Origin: Novosphingobium decolorationis
Lineage (GTDB): Bacteria; Pseudomonadota; Alphaproteobacteria; Sphingomonadales; Sphingomonadaceae
Direction: 5' to 3'
Length of the DNA: 64,000 bases
Assembly: GCF_018417475.1 (NCBI RefSeq)
Contig: NZ_CP054856.1
Coordinates: forward strand, 3,627,001-3,691,000
Shown here: positions 36,455-46,470 of the stretch, one piece after another
Layout: the number at the start of each line of letters is the position of its first letter
Numbering within the stretch: position 1 is the stretch's first letter
The notes under the pieces: model-generated
Told to the model about the DNA's origin: nothing
Database searches by the model: none
Seen by the model: only the letters and a program-made list of their open reading frames with translations
Program-made: the position numbers and the translations under genes

Positions 36455-37570
36455 TCAAAGAAGCCCGCGCTTGGCGAGATTCTGGAAGAGGTCGGAAAGG
36501 CCGAAGGTCCAGGGTGCGACCTCGGCCGAAGTCCGGACGGTGTTGGTCAGCGTGCCCAGGCGCGCGCTCGAGATGGTGACCGTGTCGCCCACCTTGTGCG
36601 TGAAGCCCTTGCCCGGCTCGTCGCGGTCCTGCGTGGGGGCAAACAGCGTGCCGCAGAACAGCACGAGGCCGTCCGGGTACTGGTGCTCGCTCATCGCCTG
36701 GCCCAGCAGATCCTCTGGGTCGCGGCTGATCTCGCGCATCGTCGAGTGGCCTTCGAGGCGGTAGCCGTCGGTGCCCTCGATGGTCATGGCGACATCCGCG
36801 CTGCGCACGTCCTCGATGGTGTAGCCATCGTCGAAGAGGCGGATGAAGGGACCCAGCGAACAGCTGGCGTTGTTGTCCTTGGCCTTGCCCAGGAGCAGCG
36901 CCGAGCGGCCCTCGAAGTCACGCAGGTTGACGTCGTTGCCAAGCGTCGCGCCCACGGCCTTGCCGTCGGGGCCGGCCACCATCACCACTTCGGGTTCGGG
37001 GTTGTTCCAGCTGGAATCCGAGCGCACGCCGATGTCCGCGTCCTGGCCCACAGTCGCCAGCACCGGGCACTTGGTGAAGACTTCCGCGTCCGGCCCGATG
37101 GCGACTTCGAGGTACTGCGACCACAGGTCCTCGCCGATCAGCGTCTGCTTGAGCGCGTCGGCCTCGGGCGAGCCGGGGACGGTGGTGCGGACCGAGCCGC
37201 CCAGCGCATCCTCGATCTTGCCGCGCAGCTCCTGCGCCTTGCGGTAGTCGCCGCGGGCGCGCTCCTCGATCACGCGCTCGAGCGCGGAAACGGCGAAGGT
37301 CACGCCGCAGGCCTTCACGCACTGCAGGTCGATCGGGCTGAGCAGCGTGGCCTCGTCCAGAACCTCGATTCCGCCCAGTTCCAGGCCGCCTTCGCGCACG
37401 TTCTGCGCGATGAGGTCGGCGACGGTCGGCGCGACCTTGGCCATGTCGAAGACACGTCCGTCGCGAATCAGAATGGGTGTGGGGCCTTCGCTGGTCTCGA
37501 TACGGCCAAGAAACGTGCCGGAGCGCCAGTCTTCGGGCAGGCCCCTGTTAAGGGCCGGTATATTTTTCAT
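36455..37570 (-). CDS. xylX: 2-keto-3-deoxyxylonate dehydratase (XylX, FAH fold)
   Basis: A 371-aa fumarylacetoacetase-fold enzyme that converts 2-keto-3-deoxy-pentonate to 2-oxoglutarate semialdehyde. Segments that match my recollection of Caulobacter XylX are GRIETSEGPTPILIRDGRV, GVTFAVSALERVIEERARGD, SQYLEVAIGPDAE, NNPEPEVVMV, GNDVNLRDFEGRSALL and AKDNNASCSLGPF; the acidic residues provide the Mg2+ site. It is the first gene of the leftward unit xylX-xylB-xylC-porter-epimerase and is divergent from GH74, sharing an operator with it. The xylD dehydratase and xylA dehydrogenase of the pathway are absent here. Confidence 0.88.
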   Translation of the reverse strand: MKNIPALNRGLPEDWRSGTFLGRIETSEGPTPILIRDGRVFDMAKVAPTVADLIAQNVREGGLELGGIEVLDEATLLSPIDLQCVKACGVTFAVSALERVIEERARGDYRKAQELRGKIEDALGGSVRTTVPGSPEADALKQTLIGEDLWSQYLEVAIGPDAEVFTKCPVLATVGQDADIGVRSDSSWNNPEPEVVMVAGPDGKAVGATLGNDVNLRDFEGRSALLLGKAKDNNASCSLGPFIRLFDDGYTIEDVRSADVAMTIEGTDGYRLEGHSTMREISRDPEDLLGQAMSEHQYPDGLVLFCGTLFAPTQDRDEPGKGFTHKVGDTVTISSARLGTLTNTVRTSAEVAPWTFGLSDLFQNLAKRGLL

Positions 37571-37593
37571 CAGTGCTATTCCCCTCCGCAGGT

Positions 37594-37605
37594 GTTAGCG
37601 TTATC
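37594..37605. promoter_or_regulatory. LacI-type operator between xylX and GH74
   Basis: GTTAGCGTTATC aligns with the palindrome at 26704-26715 at 9 of 12 positions. It lies in the 116-base region between divergent xylX and GH74, so one site could control both the sugar-oxidation unit and the endo-xyloglucanase unit. Confidence 0.6.
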
Positions 37606-37686
37606 TATGACAACCACGACAGCGTCAAGACGCGACTTTGGGATTGGTCGGCCATAAGGTTCGATCGTGAGGAGAGCGGGGCAGTT

Positions 37687-39960
37687 ATGGCCTGGGGCAA
37701 GGCACGTAGGGCGGCGTTTTATGCGCTCACATTACCTCTTGCGGGGGCGGCCTTGGCTGCGTCCGTGGGCCCGGTCCTTGCACGTTCCGAGCGAGCCGAA
37801 TCGGCTTCCTACGATTGGCAGCACGTGCGCGTCGGCGGAGGTGGTTTCACGCCCGGCATCATCTTCAGTCCCATCGAGAAAGGGCTGGCGTACCTGCGCA
37901 GCGACATGGGCGGGGCCTACCGCTGGGATGCGAAGGCGGAGCGCTGGGTGCAGCTTCTCGACGGCGTCTCCGAAGGCAGCTTCATGGGCATCGAGAGCGT
38001 GGCCGCCGATCCCGTCGATGCGGGCACGGTCTATCTGGCGGCGGGCATGCACAAGGGTGGCGCGGCCGCCATCTTCCGCTCGCGCGACTATGGTGCGAAC
38101 TGGGCGCGCAGCGATGTTCCCTTCGCGATGGGCGGGAATGAGGACGGGCGCGGTCTGGGCGAACGGCTCGCTATCGATCCGTCCGATAATCAGCGCCTGT
38201 TCTTCGGCTCACGGCACCAGGGCCTGTGGCAGAGCGAGGATGCGGGCGCGAACTGGCGCAAGGTCGATGCCTTTCCGCTGGAGGGGCTGGGCATCCCCGA
38301 GGGGCGCCGGGCAACGCATGGCGGGCTTTCCTTCGTGGTATTCGATCCGGCGGTGAAGGGGCGTGTCTTTGTGGGCAACGCAGATCCGGAAGGCGCACAC
38401 CTCTACCGCTCCGAGGACGGTGGTCAGACCTGGCAGGCGGTTGCGGGCGGTCCGGGCAGGGGCCTCCTGGCAGTAAAGGCCGTGGTCGGCAGCGATCACG
38501 TGCTGACGGTTACGCTGTGCGACGCCATCGGTCCCAACGGCATTACGCGCGGCGCGGTCTGGCGCTTCGATCCAGCGCGGGAAAGCTGGCAGGACGTGAC
38601 GCCCCAGAAGGGGCTCAATGCGCCCGTGGGTGGCTACATGGGCGTGGCTGTCTCGGCGCAGGACCCCGCCACGCTGGCCGTCAGCACCGTGGACCGGGGA
38701 AATCCCGTCGACACCGTGTGGCTGAGCCACGATGCTGGCGCGCACTGGGAGGCGCTGTGGACGCGCTCGGTGCGCGACGTGTCGGCAACGCCCTTCCTCG
38801 ATTTCGGCGCCAAGGCCAACTTCGGGCACTGGATCGCGGGGCTTGCCATCGATCCCTACGACGCCGGGCACGCCGCCTATGTGACGGGCGCGACGGTCTA
38901 TGCAACCGACGAGCTGGACGCGGACGGCACGATGCACTGGCAGCCCTGGACCAAGGGCGTGGAGCAGACCGCGATCATCACGATGGTCAGCCCGACTGGC
39001 GGCGCGCACCTGATTTCCGGCTTTGGCGATATCGGCGGCTTCCGGCATGACGACTTCGCGGTCTCGCCGGCCACGCAGCACGTAAACCCGTTTCTTTCCA
39101 ATACCAACACGCTCGACTATGCGGGCGATGCGCCGCAGATCCTGGTGCGCAGCGGCAATACCCACGCCCGCACGGTGCCGGACACCTCGCTTGCCTGGTC
39201 GCAGGATGGCGGGACGAACTGGATGCCGCTCTACGTGCCCGAGGGCGAGCGTCACGCCGATGGATCGCCTCTGCCTGAGGAGACGGGCAATGCGGCGATC
39301 ACGGTCTCGGCGGACGGGAGCACCTTCCTTGTCGAGACGGACGAGCCGCAATACTCGCGCGATCACGGGGCAAGCTGGGACGCTGTTGAAGGCCTGCCTT
39401 CCCGCGTGCGGGTGACCTCGGACAAGCGCGATGCCCGCCGGTTCTATGCCATCGACTTTGCGAACAACCGGATCGTGCGCAGCTACGATGGCGGCGCGCA
39501 CTTCATGGAGGCGGGCGGACATGGACTGCCGGGCGATCTCTCGCCGGCCTACTCGGCCAACCGCGAGGCGCCCGCGCCGATCCTCGCGGATCCCAACCGT
39601 GCCGGAAACCTCTGGCTACAGCTGGGCGGTGACTTGTGGCACTCGCCCGATTTCGGGGAGAACTGGGATCGGACAGGCGGCGACCTCGACGTCGAGCGCT
39701 ATGGCCTGGGCAAGGGCGCGTCCGATGCCGATGTCCCTGCGCTCTATGCTCTGGGGACGAAGCAGGGCGTGCGTGCGATCTGGCGCTCGCTCGATGGCGG
39801 TGCGAACTGGCAGCGCATCAACGATGACAAGCACCAGTGGGGCCTGCGCATCCGCATGGTGACCGGTGACCCGCGTCTGTTCGGGCGCGTCTATATAGCA
39901 ACCGACGGCCGCGGTATCGTCTACGGCGATCCAAAAAGCGGCGCGGGGGAGAGGAAGTGA
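37687..39960 (+). CDS. GH74 endo-xyloglucanase
   Basis: A 757-aa secreted enzyme that cuts the glucan backbone of xyloglucan. The signal region [20 protein letters not shown] to PVLARSE is followed by two seven-bladed propellers. GH74 hallmarks are [32 protein letters not shown] with a catalytic Asp, [34 protein letters not shown] and repeated Asp-box-like S-D-G-x-x-W motifs. The ATG at 37687 has GAGGAG 12 bases upstream; the longer frame from 37573 lacks a signal peptide. Its stop overlaps the GH35 ATG (TGATG). Confidence 0.9.
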   Translation: MAWGKARRAAFYALTLPLAGAALAASVGPVLARSERAESASYDWQHVRVGGGGFTPGIIFSPIEKGLAYLRSDMGGAYRWDAKAERWVQLLDGVSEGSFMGIESVAADPVDAGTVYLAAGMHKGGAAAIFRSRDYGANWARSDVPFAMGGNEDGRGLGERLAIDPSDNQRLFFGSRHQGLWQSEDAGANWRKVDAFPLEGLGIPEGRRATHGGLSFVVFDPAVKGRVFVGNADPEGAHLYRSEDGGQTWQAVAGGPGRGLLAVKAVVGSDHVLTVTLCDAIGPNGITRGAVWRFDPARESWQDVTPQKGLNAPVGGYMGVAVSAQDPATLAVSTVDRGNPVDTVWLSHDAGAHWEALWTRSVRDVSATPFLDFGAKANFGHWIAGLAIDPYDAGHAAYVTGATVYATDELDADGTMHWQPWTKGVEQTAIITMVSPTGGAHLISGFGDIGGFRHDDFAVSPATQHVNPFLSNTNTLDYAGDAPQILVRSGNTHARTVPDTSLAWSQDGGTNWMPLYVPEGERHADGSPLPEETGNAAITVSADGSTFLVETDEPQYSRDHGASWDAVEGLPSRVRVTSDKRDARRFYAIDFANNRIVRSYDGGAHFMEAGGHGLPGDLSPAYSANREAPAPILADPNRAGNLWLQLGGDLWHSPDFGENWDRTGGDLDVERYGLGKGASDADVPALYALGTKQGVRAIWRSLDGGANWQRINDDKHQWGLRIRMVTGDPRLFGRVYIATDGRGIVYGDPKSGAGERK

Positions 39961-41591
39961 TGAAGTTTCCACCTATCGCAGCGTCCCTGGCGCTTCTGGC
40001 GGGGGCCGCAATGGCCGTTCCGGCGCGTGCAGCGCCCAGCGAATTGCCGCGCCTGGAAAGCAAGGGCGGGCGCCATGCTCTGATCGTCGATGGTGCGCCG
40101 TTCCTGATGCTGGGCGCGCAGGCCAACAATTCGAGCAACTACCCCGCGATGCTGGATGAGGTCTGGCCCGTGCTGGAGGCGATGCACGCCAACACGCTGG
40201 AAATCCCGATTGCCTGGGAACAGGTCGAGCCGGTCGAGGGGCGTTTCGATTTCAGCTACCTGGAGGCGCTGCTCGCAGGTGCCCGCGCGCATGACAAACG
40301 CGTCGTCCTGCTCTGGTTCGGGACCTGGAAGAATACCAGCCCCAGCTATACCCCGGCCTGGGTGAAGCTCGACAACGCGCGCTTTCCCCGCATGAAGGCG
40401 CCCGATGGCTCGGACCACTACGTGCTCTCGCCACTCTCGCAAAATACGCTGGAGGCAGATCGCCGGGCCTTCGTGAAGGTCATGGAATACCTGCGCGACC
40501 ATGACGCGCAAAACACCGTCATCATGGTCCAGCCCGAGAACGAGACCGGCTCCTACCGGGTTCCGCGCGACTATTCGGCTGCTGCCAACGCGCAGTTCGC
40601 CAAGGCCATTCCGGCGCCTCTCGCCAAGGCCGAGGGCAAGTCGGGGACCTGGGAAGAGGTCTATGGAAAGCAGGCTCCGCGCGCGTTCCAGACCTGGCAT
40701 GTCGCGCATTTCGTGAACGAGGTGGCGAAGGCGGGCAAGGCGGTGAAGAACCTGCCGATGTACGTCAACGCCTCGCTTGCAGGCCCCTCCAACGTGCCCG
40801 ATCCCACCGGTGTCGCCAGCGGCGGGCCGCAGTGGGACGTGCTCGATATCTGGAAGGCGGCCGCGCCCGACATCGACTTTGCCGGGCCCGACATCTACGA
40901 CCGCGAGAGCGCCAACATCGTCGCCTATCTCGACAAGTACGCCCGGCCTGACAACGCGCTGATGGTGCCCGAGATCGGCAATTCGATCGAGTTTGCACGC
41001 TTCTTCTGGCCCACCATCGGGCGCGGCGGGATCGGTTTTGCGCCGTTCGGCATGGATGACACGGGGTTCTTCAACTACCCGCTGGGCGCGCGCACGCTGG
41101 ATGACGAAACACTGGGGGCCTTTGCTCTTCCTTATGCGACGCTTGCCCCCATCGCGCGCGAATGGGCAAGGATCGCCTACACCCGCCCGACCTGGGGCGC
41201 GGCCAAGCCCGACGACGGCTCGCCGCGCGAGACGGTGCTGGGCAAGTGGAAGATCAGCGCGGACTGGGGGCAGTGGCAGTTCGGTGAGAAGGACTGGACC
41301 TGGCTCCCGTCCGAGCCGCCCGAATGGGCCGAGGCGCCGGTGGGCGGTGTCGCGGTCGCGCAGCTGTCCCAGACCGAGTACCTCGTCATGGGCGATCACG
41401 TGCGCGTGCGCTTCAGTCCGGCCGATGGCGCGGCAAACGGCGTGGTCGTTTCGGTCGAGGAGGGCACCTTCGAGAACGGAAAGTGGGTCCTGAAGCGCCG
41501 CTGGAATGGTGACCAGACCGACTACGGGATCAATCTCATCGACAGGCCGCAGGTGCTCAAGGTCACCACCGGTTTCTATTCATCCAAGTGA
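39960..41591 (+). CDS. GH35 beta-galactosidase (DUF5597 type), copy 1
   Basis: A 543-aa exported enzyme. The signal peptide ends [10 protein letters not shown]. The barrel has [35 protein letters not shown], an Asn-Glu acid/base in QPENETGSY and a nucleophile Glu in LMVPEIGNS, followed by the C-terminal beta domain of this subgroup. The Cellvibrio homologue of this type removes galactose from xyloglucan side chains. It is translationally coupled to GH74 and followed 27 bases later by GH31. A same-length paralogue lies at 46471-48102. Confidence 0.9.
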   Translation: MKFPPIAASLALLAGAAMAVPARAAPSELPRLESKGGRHALIVDGAPFLMLGAQANNSSNYPAMLDEVWPVLEAMHANTLEIPIAWEQVEPVEGRFDFSYLEALLAGARAHDKRVVLLWFGTWKNTSPSYTPAWVKLDNARFPRMKAPDGSDHYVLSPLSQNTLEADRRAFVKVMEYLRDHDAQNTVIMVQPENETGSYRVPRDYSAAANAQFAKAIPAPLAKAEGKSGTWEEVYGKQAPRAFQTWHVAHFVNEVAKAGKAVKNLPMYVNASLAGPSNVPDPTGVASGGPQWDVLDIWKAAAPDIDFAGPDIYDRESANIVAYLDKYARPDNALMVPEIGNSIEFARFFWPTIGRGGIGFAPFGMDDTGFFNYPLGARTLDDETLGAFALPYATLAPIAREWARIAYTRPTWGAAKPDDGSPRETVLGKWKISADWGQWQFGEKDWTWLPSEPPEWAEAPVGGVAVAQLSQTEYLVMGDHVRVRFSPADGAANGVVVSVEEGTFENGKWVLKRRWNGDQTDYGINLIDRPQVLKVTTGFYSSK

Positions 41592-41618
41592 GAGCCTGAC
41601 AGGGCAGGGGATACGAAA

Positions 41619-44495
41619 ATGAAGTTTGTGAAATTGTCAGCGCTGCTTGCCGGCTCTGCGCTCTGTTCGATGCCGGCGCTGGCCGCCAGCGTGGAAAAGA
41701 TCGAGGGCGGCGTCATCGTCACCCCCGACAGCGGTCCGTCCGACACCGTGACGGTGACCCTCCACGGCGATGGCATCTTCCATGTGGTGGCCGATGCCAA
41801 GGGCTTCGAGGCGCCCGCCGCCAACGCCAGTCTGATGGCGCCCAATCCGCCCAAGGCGGGCACCTACAAGGTGAGCGAGAAGCAGGGCTATGTCTTCGTG
41901 AGCGCGGCCAAGGCCAGCGCTGCGATCAATACCGCGACCGGGCAGGTACGCTTTTATGACGCCAAGGGCGCGGAGCTCCTGAGCGAAAGCGCGCCCTCCG
42001 TATTCACGCAGACTTCGGCTGACGGCACGCCCTATGTCACCGTCTCGCAGCAGTTCAACCGCGGCACCGACGAGGGTATCTATGGCCTCGGCCAGCACCA
42101 GCAGGCGGTGATGGACTACAACGGCAAGGACGTGGAACTTGCCCAGCACAACATGGACATCGGCACGCCCTTCCTCGTCTCGACGAAGAACTATGGCCTG
42201 CTCTGGGACAACGAAAGCATCACCCGCTTCGGCAACCCGATGCCTTACGCGCTGGTGGGCGAAGAGGGCGGCCTGAAGGTCACTTCGGACGGCAAGCCGG
42301 GCTTCAAGGCGCAGTACTTCCTCGACGGCAAGCTCGCCGTCGAGCAGCAGGAAGCCTCGATCGACTACCAGTACATCGAGGATCAGGCCAAGTGGCCCGA
42401 AGCCGCCAAGGCGAAGACCGAAGCCGCGACCGAAGGCCAGAACACCGCCGGCAACGCGGTGCAGACACAGACCGTGGTGTGGACCGGCACGCTCCACCCG
42501 GAAAAGACCGGCACCCACCAGTTCCAGCTTTACGGCTCGAGCTACTACAAGGTCTATGTCGACGGTAAGCTGCTGCTCGACCGCTGGCGTCAGAACTGGA
42601 ACCCCTGGTACGCCGATTTCGAGGTGCCGCTGACGGCGAGCAAGGACGCCGAGGTGCGCATCGAGTGGGAACCCAACGCGGGCTACATGGCGCTGCTGCA
42701 CAAGGACCCGATGCCCGAGGCCGACCGTCATTCGGTCTGGTTCACCAGCGAGGTCGCGCGCGACAAGGACTACTGGTTCATTCCGGGCAAGGACATGGAC
42801 GGTGTCGTTGCGGGCTACCGCGAGCTGACCGGCAAGTCGGAAATGATGCCCAAGTGGGTCTATGGCTTCTGGCAGTCGCGCCAGCGCTACGAGGATGAGA
42901 GCCAGCTGCTCGACGTGCTCCACACCTACCGCCAGCTGAACTATCCCATCGACAACATCGTGCTCGACTGGCGCTACTGGAAGGACGATGCCTGGGGCAG
43001 CCACGACTTCGACGAGACGCGCTTCCCCGATCCGGCCGCGATGGTCGAGGACGTCCATGCGAACAACGCCGAGATCATGATCTCGGTCTGGCCCAAGTTC
43101 TATCCCACGACCGACAACTACAAGGAACTCGATGCCGCGGGCGCGATGTACCACGGCAACATCGAGCAGGGGAACAAGGACTGGGTTGGCGTGGGCTACC
43201 TCAACTCCTTCTACGACCCCTATTCGGAAAAGGGGCGCGAGATCTTCTGGGACCAGATCGAGAAGAAGATCGCGGTCAAGGGCTTCGACGCCTGGTGGGC
43301 GGACGCCTCCGAGCCGGACCTGCACTCCAACCTCTCGATCGAGAAGCGCATCGACACGATGGGCCCGACCGCCGCAGGCCCGGCGGCCGAGTTCTTCAAC
43401 TCGTTCCCGCTGATGAACGCCGAAGCGTTCTACGACGGGTGGTCGTCCTACAAGAGCGACGTGCGTCCCTTCCTGCTCACCCGTTCGGGCTTTGCGGGCC
43501 TGCAGCGCTACAGCTCGGCCGTGTGGTCGGGCGACGTTGCGACGCGCTGGTATGACCTCAAGGCGCAGATTTCTGCGGGCGTGAACACCGCGATGTCGGG
43601 CTTTGCCAACTGGACGCACGACATTGGCGGCTTCTCGGTCGAGCCGCGCTGGACCGTGGCGAACCCGACGCCGGAAGACCTTGCCGAATGGCAGGAGCTG
43701 AACCTGCGCTGGTTCCAGTTCGGCGCCTTCAGCCCGATCTTCCGCAGCCACGGCGAGTTCCCCTACCGCGAGATCTTCGAGATCGCGCCGGAAGGTTCGG
43801 ACATGCGCGCCTCGATGGTGTGGTACGACAAGCTGCGCTACCGTCTGATGCCCTACATCTACACCCTGGGCGCGGACACCTACCTCAAGGACGGCTCGAT
43901 CATGCGCGGCATGGTCATGGACTTCCCCGAGGACGCGAAGGCCCGCGCGGTCAACGACCAGTTCCTCTTCGGCAAGGCCTTCCTGGTTGCGCCGGTGGCG
44001 GACTACCAGGTGCGCGAGCGCGAGGTCTGGTTCCCGGGCCAGGGCCTGACCTGGTACGACTTCGAGACCGGCAAGGCCTATGAAGGTGGCACCTCGGCGA
44101 CCGTACCCGCACCTGCCGAGCGCATGCCGCTGTTCGTGAAGGCGGGCTCGATCGTGCCGATGGGCCCGGTCATCCAGTACGTCGATGAACAGCCCGAGGC
44201 GCCCGTGACGCTGGTCGTCTACACCGGCGCGGACGGTGCGTTCTCGCTCTACAACGACGATGGCCGCTCGCTTGGCTACAAGACCGGTGCGTTCGAGCGC
44301 ATGCCGATCCGCTATGACGATGCCACCGGCACCGTCACGCTGGGCGCGCGCGAGGGCAAGGGCTACAAGGGCATGCCCAAGAGCCGCACCGTACGCGTGA
44401 AGTGGATCGCACCCGGCGACAGTGTGGCCGAGGCGACGAGCTACGATGCGCAAGTGACATGGAATGGCAAGGCGGTGCGGATCGAGCGTCCGTAA
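41619..44495 (+). CDS. GH31 alpha-xylosidase with PA14 insert
   Basis: A 958-aa exported enzyme. The signal peptide ends PALAASVEK. An N-terminal beta domain is interrupted from about residue 225 to 365 by a PA14-like module (FKAQYFLDGK, GTHQFQLYGSSYYKVYVDGK). The barrel has the nucleophile Asp in WWADASEPD and the acid/base Asp in VWSGDVATRW. This architecture is that of the xyloglucan-specific alpha-xylosidases of Cellvibrio, which remove xylose from the non-reducing end of oligosaccharides. It closes the GH74-GH35-GH31 unit and is followed by a strong hairpin. Confidence 0.91.
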   Translation: MKFVKLSALLAGSALCSMPALAASVEKIEGGVIVTPDSGPSDTVTVTLHGDGIFHVVADAKGFEAPAANASLMAPNPPKAGTYKVSEKQGYVFVSAAKASAAINTATGQVRFYDAKGAELLSESAPSVFTQTSADGTPYVTVSQQFNRGTDEGIYGLGQHQQAVMDYNGKDVELAQHNMDIGTPFLVSTKNYGLLWDNESITRFGNPMPYALVGEEGGLKVTSDGKPGFKAQYFLDGKLAVEQQEASIDYQYIEDQAKWPEAAKAKTEAATEGQNTAGNAVQTQTVVWTGTLHPEKTGTHQFQLYGSSYYKVYVDGKLLLDRWRQNWNPWYADFEVPLTASKDAEVRIEWEPNAGYMALLHKDPMPEADRHSVWFTSEVARDKDYWFIPGKDMDGVVAGYRELTGKSEMMPKWVYGFWQSRQRYEDESQLLDVLHTYRQLNYPIDNIVLDWRYWKDDAWGSHDFDETRFPDPAAMVEDVHANNAEIMISVWPKFYPTTDNYKELDAAGAMYHGNIEQGNKDWVGVGYLNSFYDPYSEKGREIFWDQIEKKIAVKGFDAWWADASEPDLHSNLSIEKRIDTMGPTAAGPAAEFFNSFPLMNAEAFYDGWSSYKSDVRPFLLTRSGFAGLQRYSSAVWSGDVATRWYDLKAQISAGVNTAMSGFANWTHDIGGFSVEPRWTVANPTPEDLAEWQELNLRWFQFGAFSPIFRSHGEFPYREIFEIAPEGSDMRASMVWYDKLRYRLMPYIYTLGADTYLKDGSIMRGMVMDFPEDAKARAVNDQFLFGKAFLVAPVADYQVREREVWFPGQGLTWYDFETGKAYEGGTSATVPAPAERMPLFVKAGSIVPMGPVIQYVDEQPEAPVTLVVYTGADGAFSLYNDDGRSLGYKTGAFERMPIRYDDATGTVTLGAREGKGYKGMPKSRTVRVKWIAPGDSVAEATSYDAQVTWNGKAVRIERP

Positions 44496-44505
44496 CTGTC
44501 TTGCG

Positions 44506-44557
44506 GGGTCTGGCCTGCCTCGCCTCTCCTCCTCCAAAAGTGAGGCAGGCCAGACCC
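44506..44557. terminator. perfect 16-bp inverted repeat after GH31
   Basis: GGGTCTGGCCTGCCTC (44506-44521) pairs exactly with GAGGCAGGCCAGACCC (44542-44557) across a 20-base loop, 10 bases after the GH31 stop. No T-run follows, so it may be an RNA-stabilising or Rho-assisted end rather than a classical terminator. It lies upstream of the operator and promoter of the next unit. Confidence 0.55.
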
Positions 44558-44697
44558 TCCCATGCAGAAGTGTGTCTCCTCGGGCAAGTCCTGAGGGGGC
44601 GATATTGACTATAAATCATAGTAGTATCGCCCAATCGTGCCGTTTTTTCGGCCTCTTGAATTAATTTGAAACAAACGCCGATGCCTTGATGATTGGT

Positions 44698-44709
44698 GGT
44701 AGCGTTACC
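44698..44709. promoter_or_regulatory. LacI-type operator upstream of GH29
   Basis: GGTAGCGTTACC is a near-perfect palindrome of the same GNTAGCGYTAYC class as the sites at 26704, 31207 and 37594. It lies 69 bases upstream of the GH29 start. Confidence 0.68.
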
Positions 44710-44777
44710 TTTTCTGGGAGAGCCATCCGCATGTCAGCGCTACGCAGGAACAACCGAGCCACGAGGCGGTGCGCGCC

Positions 44778-46430
44778 ATGCTGAGAGGACTTCATCCTTC
44801 GCGCCGTGGGTTCCTCGCCAGTGCGCTTGGGGCCGGCGGTCTCGTCGGATTGGCCGGATCGGCACAGGGGCAGATCGCGACAAAGCCGGGGCCGGTCGAA
44901 CCGACCTGGAATTCGCTGGTGGCGAACTACCGCTACCCCGACTGGTTTCGGGACGCCAAGTTCGGCATCTGGTCGCACTGGGGGCCGCAGTCGGTGCCCG
45001 AGCAGGGCGACTGGTATGGCCGCTTCATGTACATGCAGGGCCACCCCATGTACGAGCACCATCTGCGCACTTATGGCCATCCCGCCGATTCGGGCATGAT
45101 GGAAGTCCAGAAGCGCTGGACCGCCGACAAGTGGGACCCCGAAGGTCTGATGGACCGCTTCGTGAAGGCGGGCGCGAAGTACTTTGTCAGCCTCGCCTGC
45201 CATCACGACAACCTGGATTGCTACGATTCCGCGCACCACGGCTGGAACTCGCTGCGCGTCGGGCCGGGGCGCGATGTGGTCGGGACCTGGGAGAAGGCGG
45301 CGCGCCGTGCAGGGCTCAGGTTTGGTGTCTCCAACCACACCTCGCACGCCTGGCACTGGTACCAGCCAGCCTATGCCTACGATCCGGAAGGACCGCGCGC
45401 CGGGGAGCGCTATGACGCGTACCGGCTGACGAAGGAGGATGGCGCAGGCACCTGGTGGGAGGGCCTCGACCCACAGGATCTCTACACCGGCCGCCACATG
45501 GTCGCGCCCGATGGCATCGAGACCATTGCGGCCATGAACGCCTGGCATGATGCGCACGACGGCGAATGGATCGAGACCGTGCCGCCCGGTGACACCGCCT
45601 TCGCGCGCCAGTGGTTGCTGCGCCAGATGGACCTGGTGGCAAAGTACCGTCCTGACTTCTGCTACATGGACAATTACGAGCTGCCCTTCGGGCCCTATGG
45701 CCTCGCCGCGGCGGCGGACTACTACAACCGCTCGCTCGAATGGCACGGCAAGATCGACGTGGTGCTGACCGCCAAGCAGCTGACCCCGCGCGCGCGCTTT
45801 GGCCTTGTCCAGGATGTCGAGCGTGGCTTCACCGATCATCTCTGGGACGAACCCTGGCAGACCGACACGTGCCTGGGTGACTGGTTCTACAACCGGGCGC
45901 GCTTTACCGACAGGAGCTACGTCCCCGCCGCCGCCGTGGTGCAGCGCCTGGCCGATGTCATTTCCAAGAATGGCAATCTGCTGCTTTCGGTGCCCCAGCG
46001 CGGCGATGGCACGATCGATGCCGAGGAAGAGAAGATCCTCGATGATCTGGCGCGTTGGTTCGCGGTGAACGGCGAGGCGGTCTATGGCTCGCGCCCCTGG
46101 CACGTCTACGGCGAGGGACCGACCCAGCTTCAGGTCGGCATGCAGAACGAGGGCGGCTTTGACGGCTTCGTGCCGGGCGACGTGCGCTTCACGACGAAGG
46201 ACGGAGCGCTCTATCTCTTCGTACTGGCGACGGGCGATGCGCCGATCCAGGTCCGCGCGCTTGGCTGCCGGGCGCTGGTGCAGGCGGCCAAGGGCCGGAT
46301 CGCGCGGATTACACAGCTGGGCGGTGGCCCGGTGCGCTTCCGCCAGGACGCAGACGCGCTGCACCTCGACCTGGCGCCGAGGGACCTTTTCGTGCCGGTG
46401 CTCAAGATCGAAGGGCCGGGGCTGGTCTGA
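44778..46430 (+). CDS. GH29 alpha-L-fucosidase, Tat-exported
   Basis: A 550-aa enzyme with a twin-arginine signal (HPSRRGFLASALGAGG). The GH29 barrel begins YPDWFRDAKFGIWSHWGPQS and continues with KYFVSLACHHDNLDCYDSAHHGWN in pieces. The probable nucleophile Asp is in FCYMDNYELPFG. A C-terminal beta domain follows from about residue 445. Fucose is the terminal sugar of fucogalacto-xyloglucan in dicot cell walls, so this enzyme would act before the GH35 galactosidases. ATG 44778 was preferred for the signal; GTG 44769 is possible. It is followed 40 bases later by the second GH35. Confidence 0.87.
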   Translation: MLRGLHPSRRGFLASALGAGGLVGLAGSAQGQIATKPGPVEPTWNSLVANYRYPDWFRDAKFGIWSHWGPQSVPEQGDWYGRFMYMQGHPMYEHHLRTYGHPADSGMMEVQKRWTADKWDPEGLMDRFVKAGAKYFVSLACHHDNLDCYDSAHHGWNSLRVGPGRDVVGTWEKAARRAGLRFGVSNHTSHAWHWYQPAYAYDPEGPRAGERYDAYRLTKEDGAGTWWEGLDPQDLYTGRHMVAPDGIETIAAMNAWHDAHDGEWIETVPPGDTAFARQWLLRQMDLVAKYRPDFCYMDNYELPFGPYGLAAAADYYNRSLEWHGKIDVVLTAKQLTPRARFGLVQDVERGFTDHLWDEPWQTDTCLGDWFYNRARFTDRSYVPAAAVVQRLADVISKNGNLLLSVPQRGDGTIDAEEEKILDDLARWFAVNGEAVYGSRPWHVYGEGPTQLQVGMQNEGGFDGFVPGDVRFTTKDGALYLFVLATGDAPIQVRALGCRALVQAAKGRIARITQLGGGPVRFRQDADALHLDLAPRDLFVPVLKIEGPGLV

Positions 46431-46470
46431 GCGCCCCGGCACGCACGCAATACATAAACAGGAGAGAGCG

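Noticed and set aside
44402..44664. Small open frames over the inverted repeat after GH31
   Set aside because: They consist of the GH31 end and the hairpin, have no ribosome site and no recognisable content.
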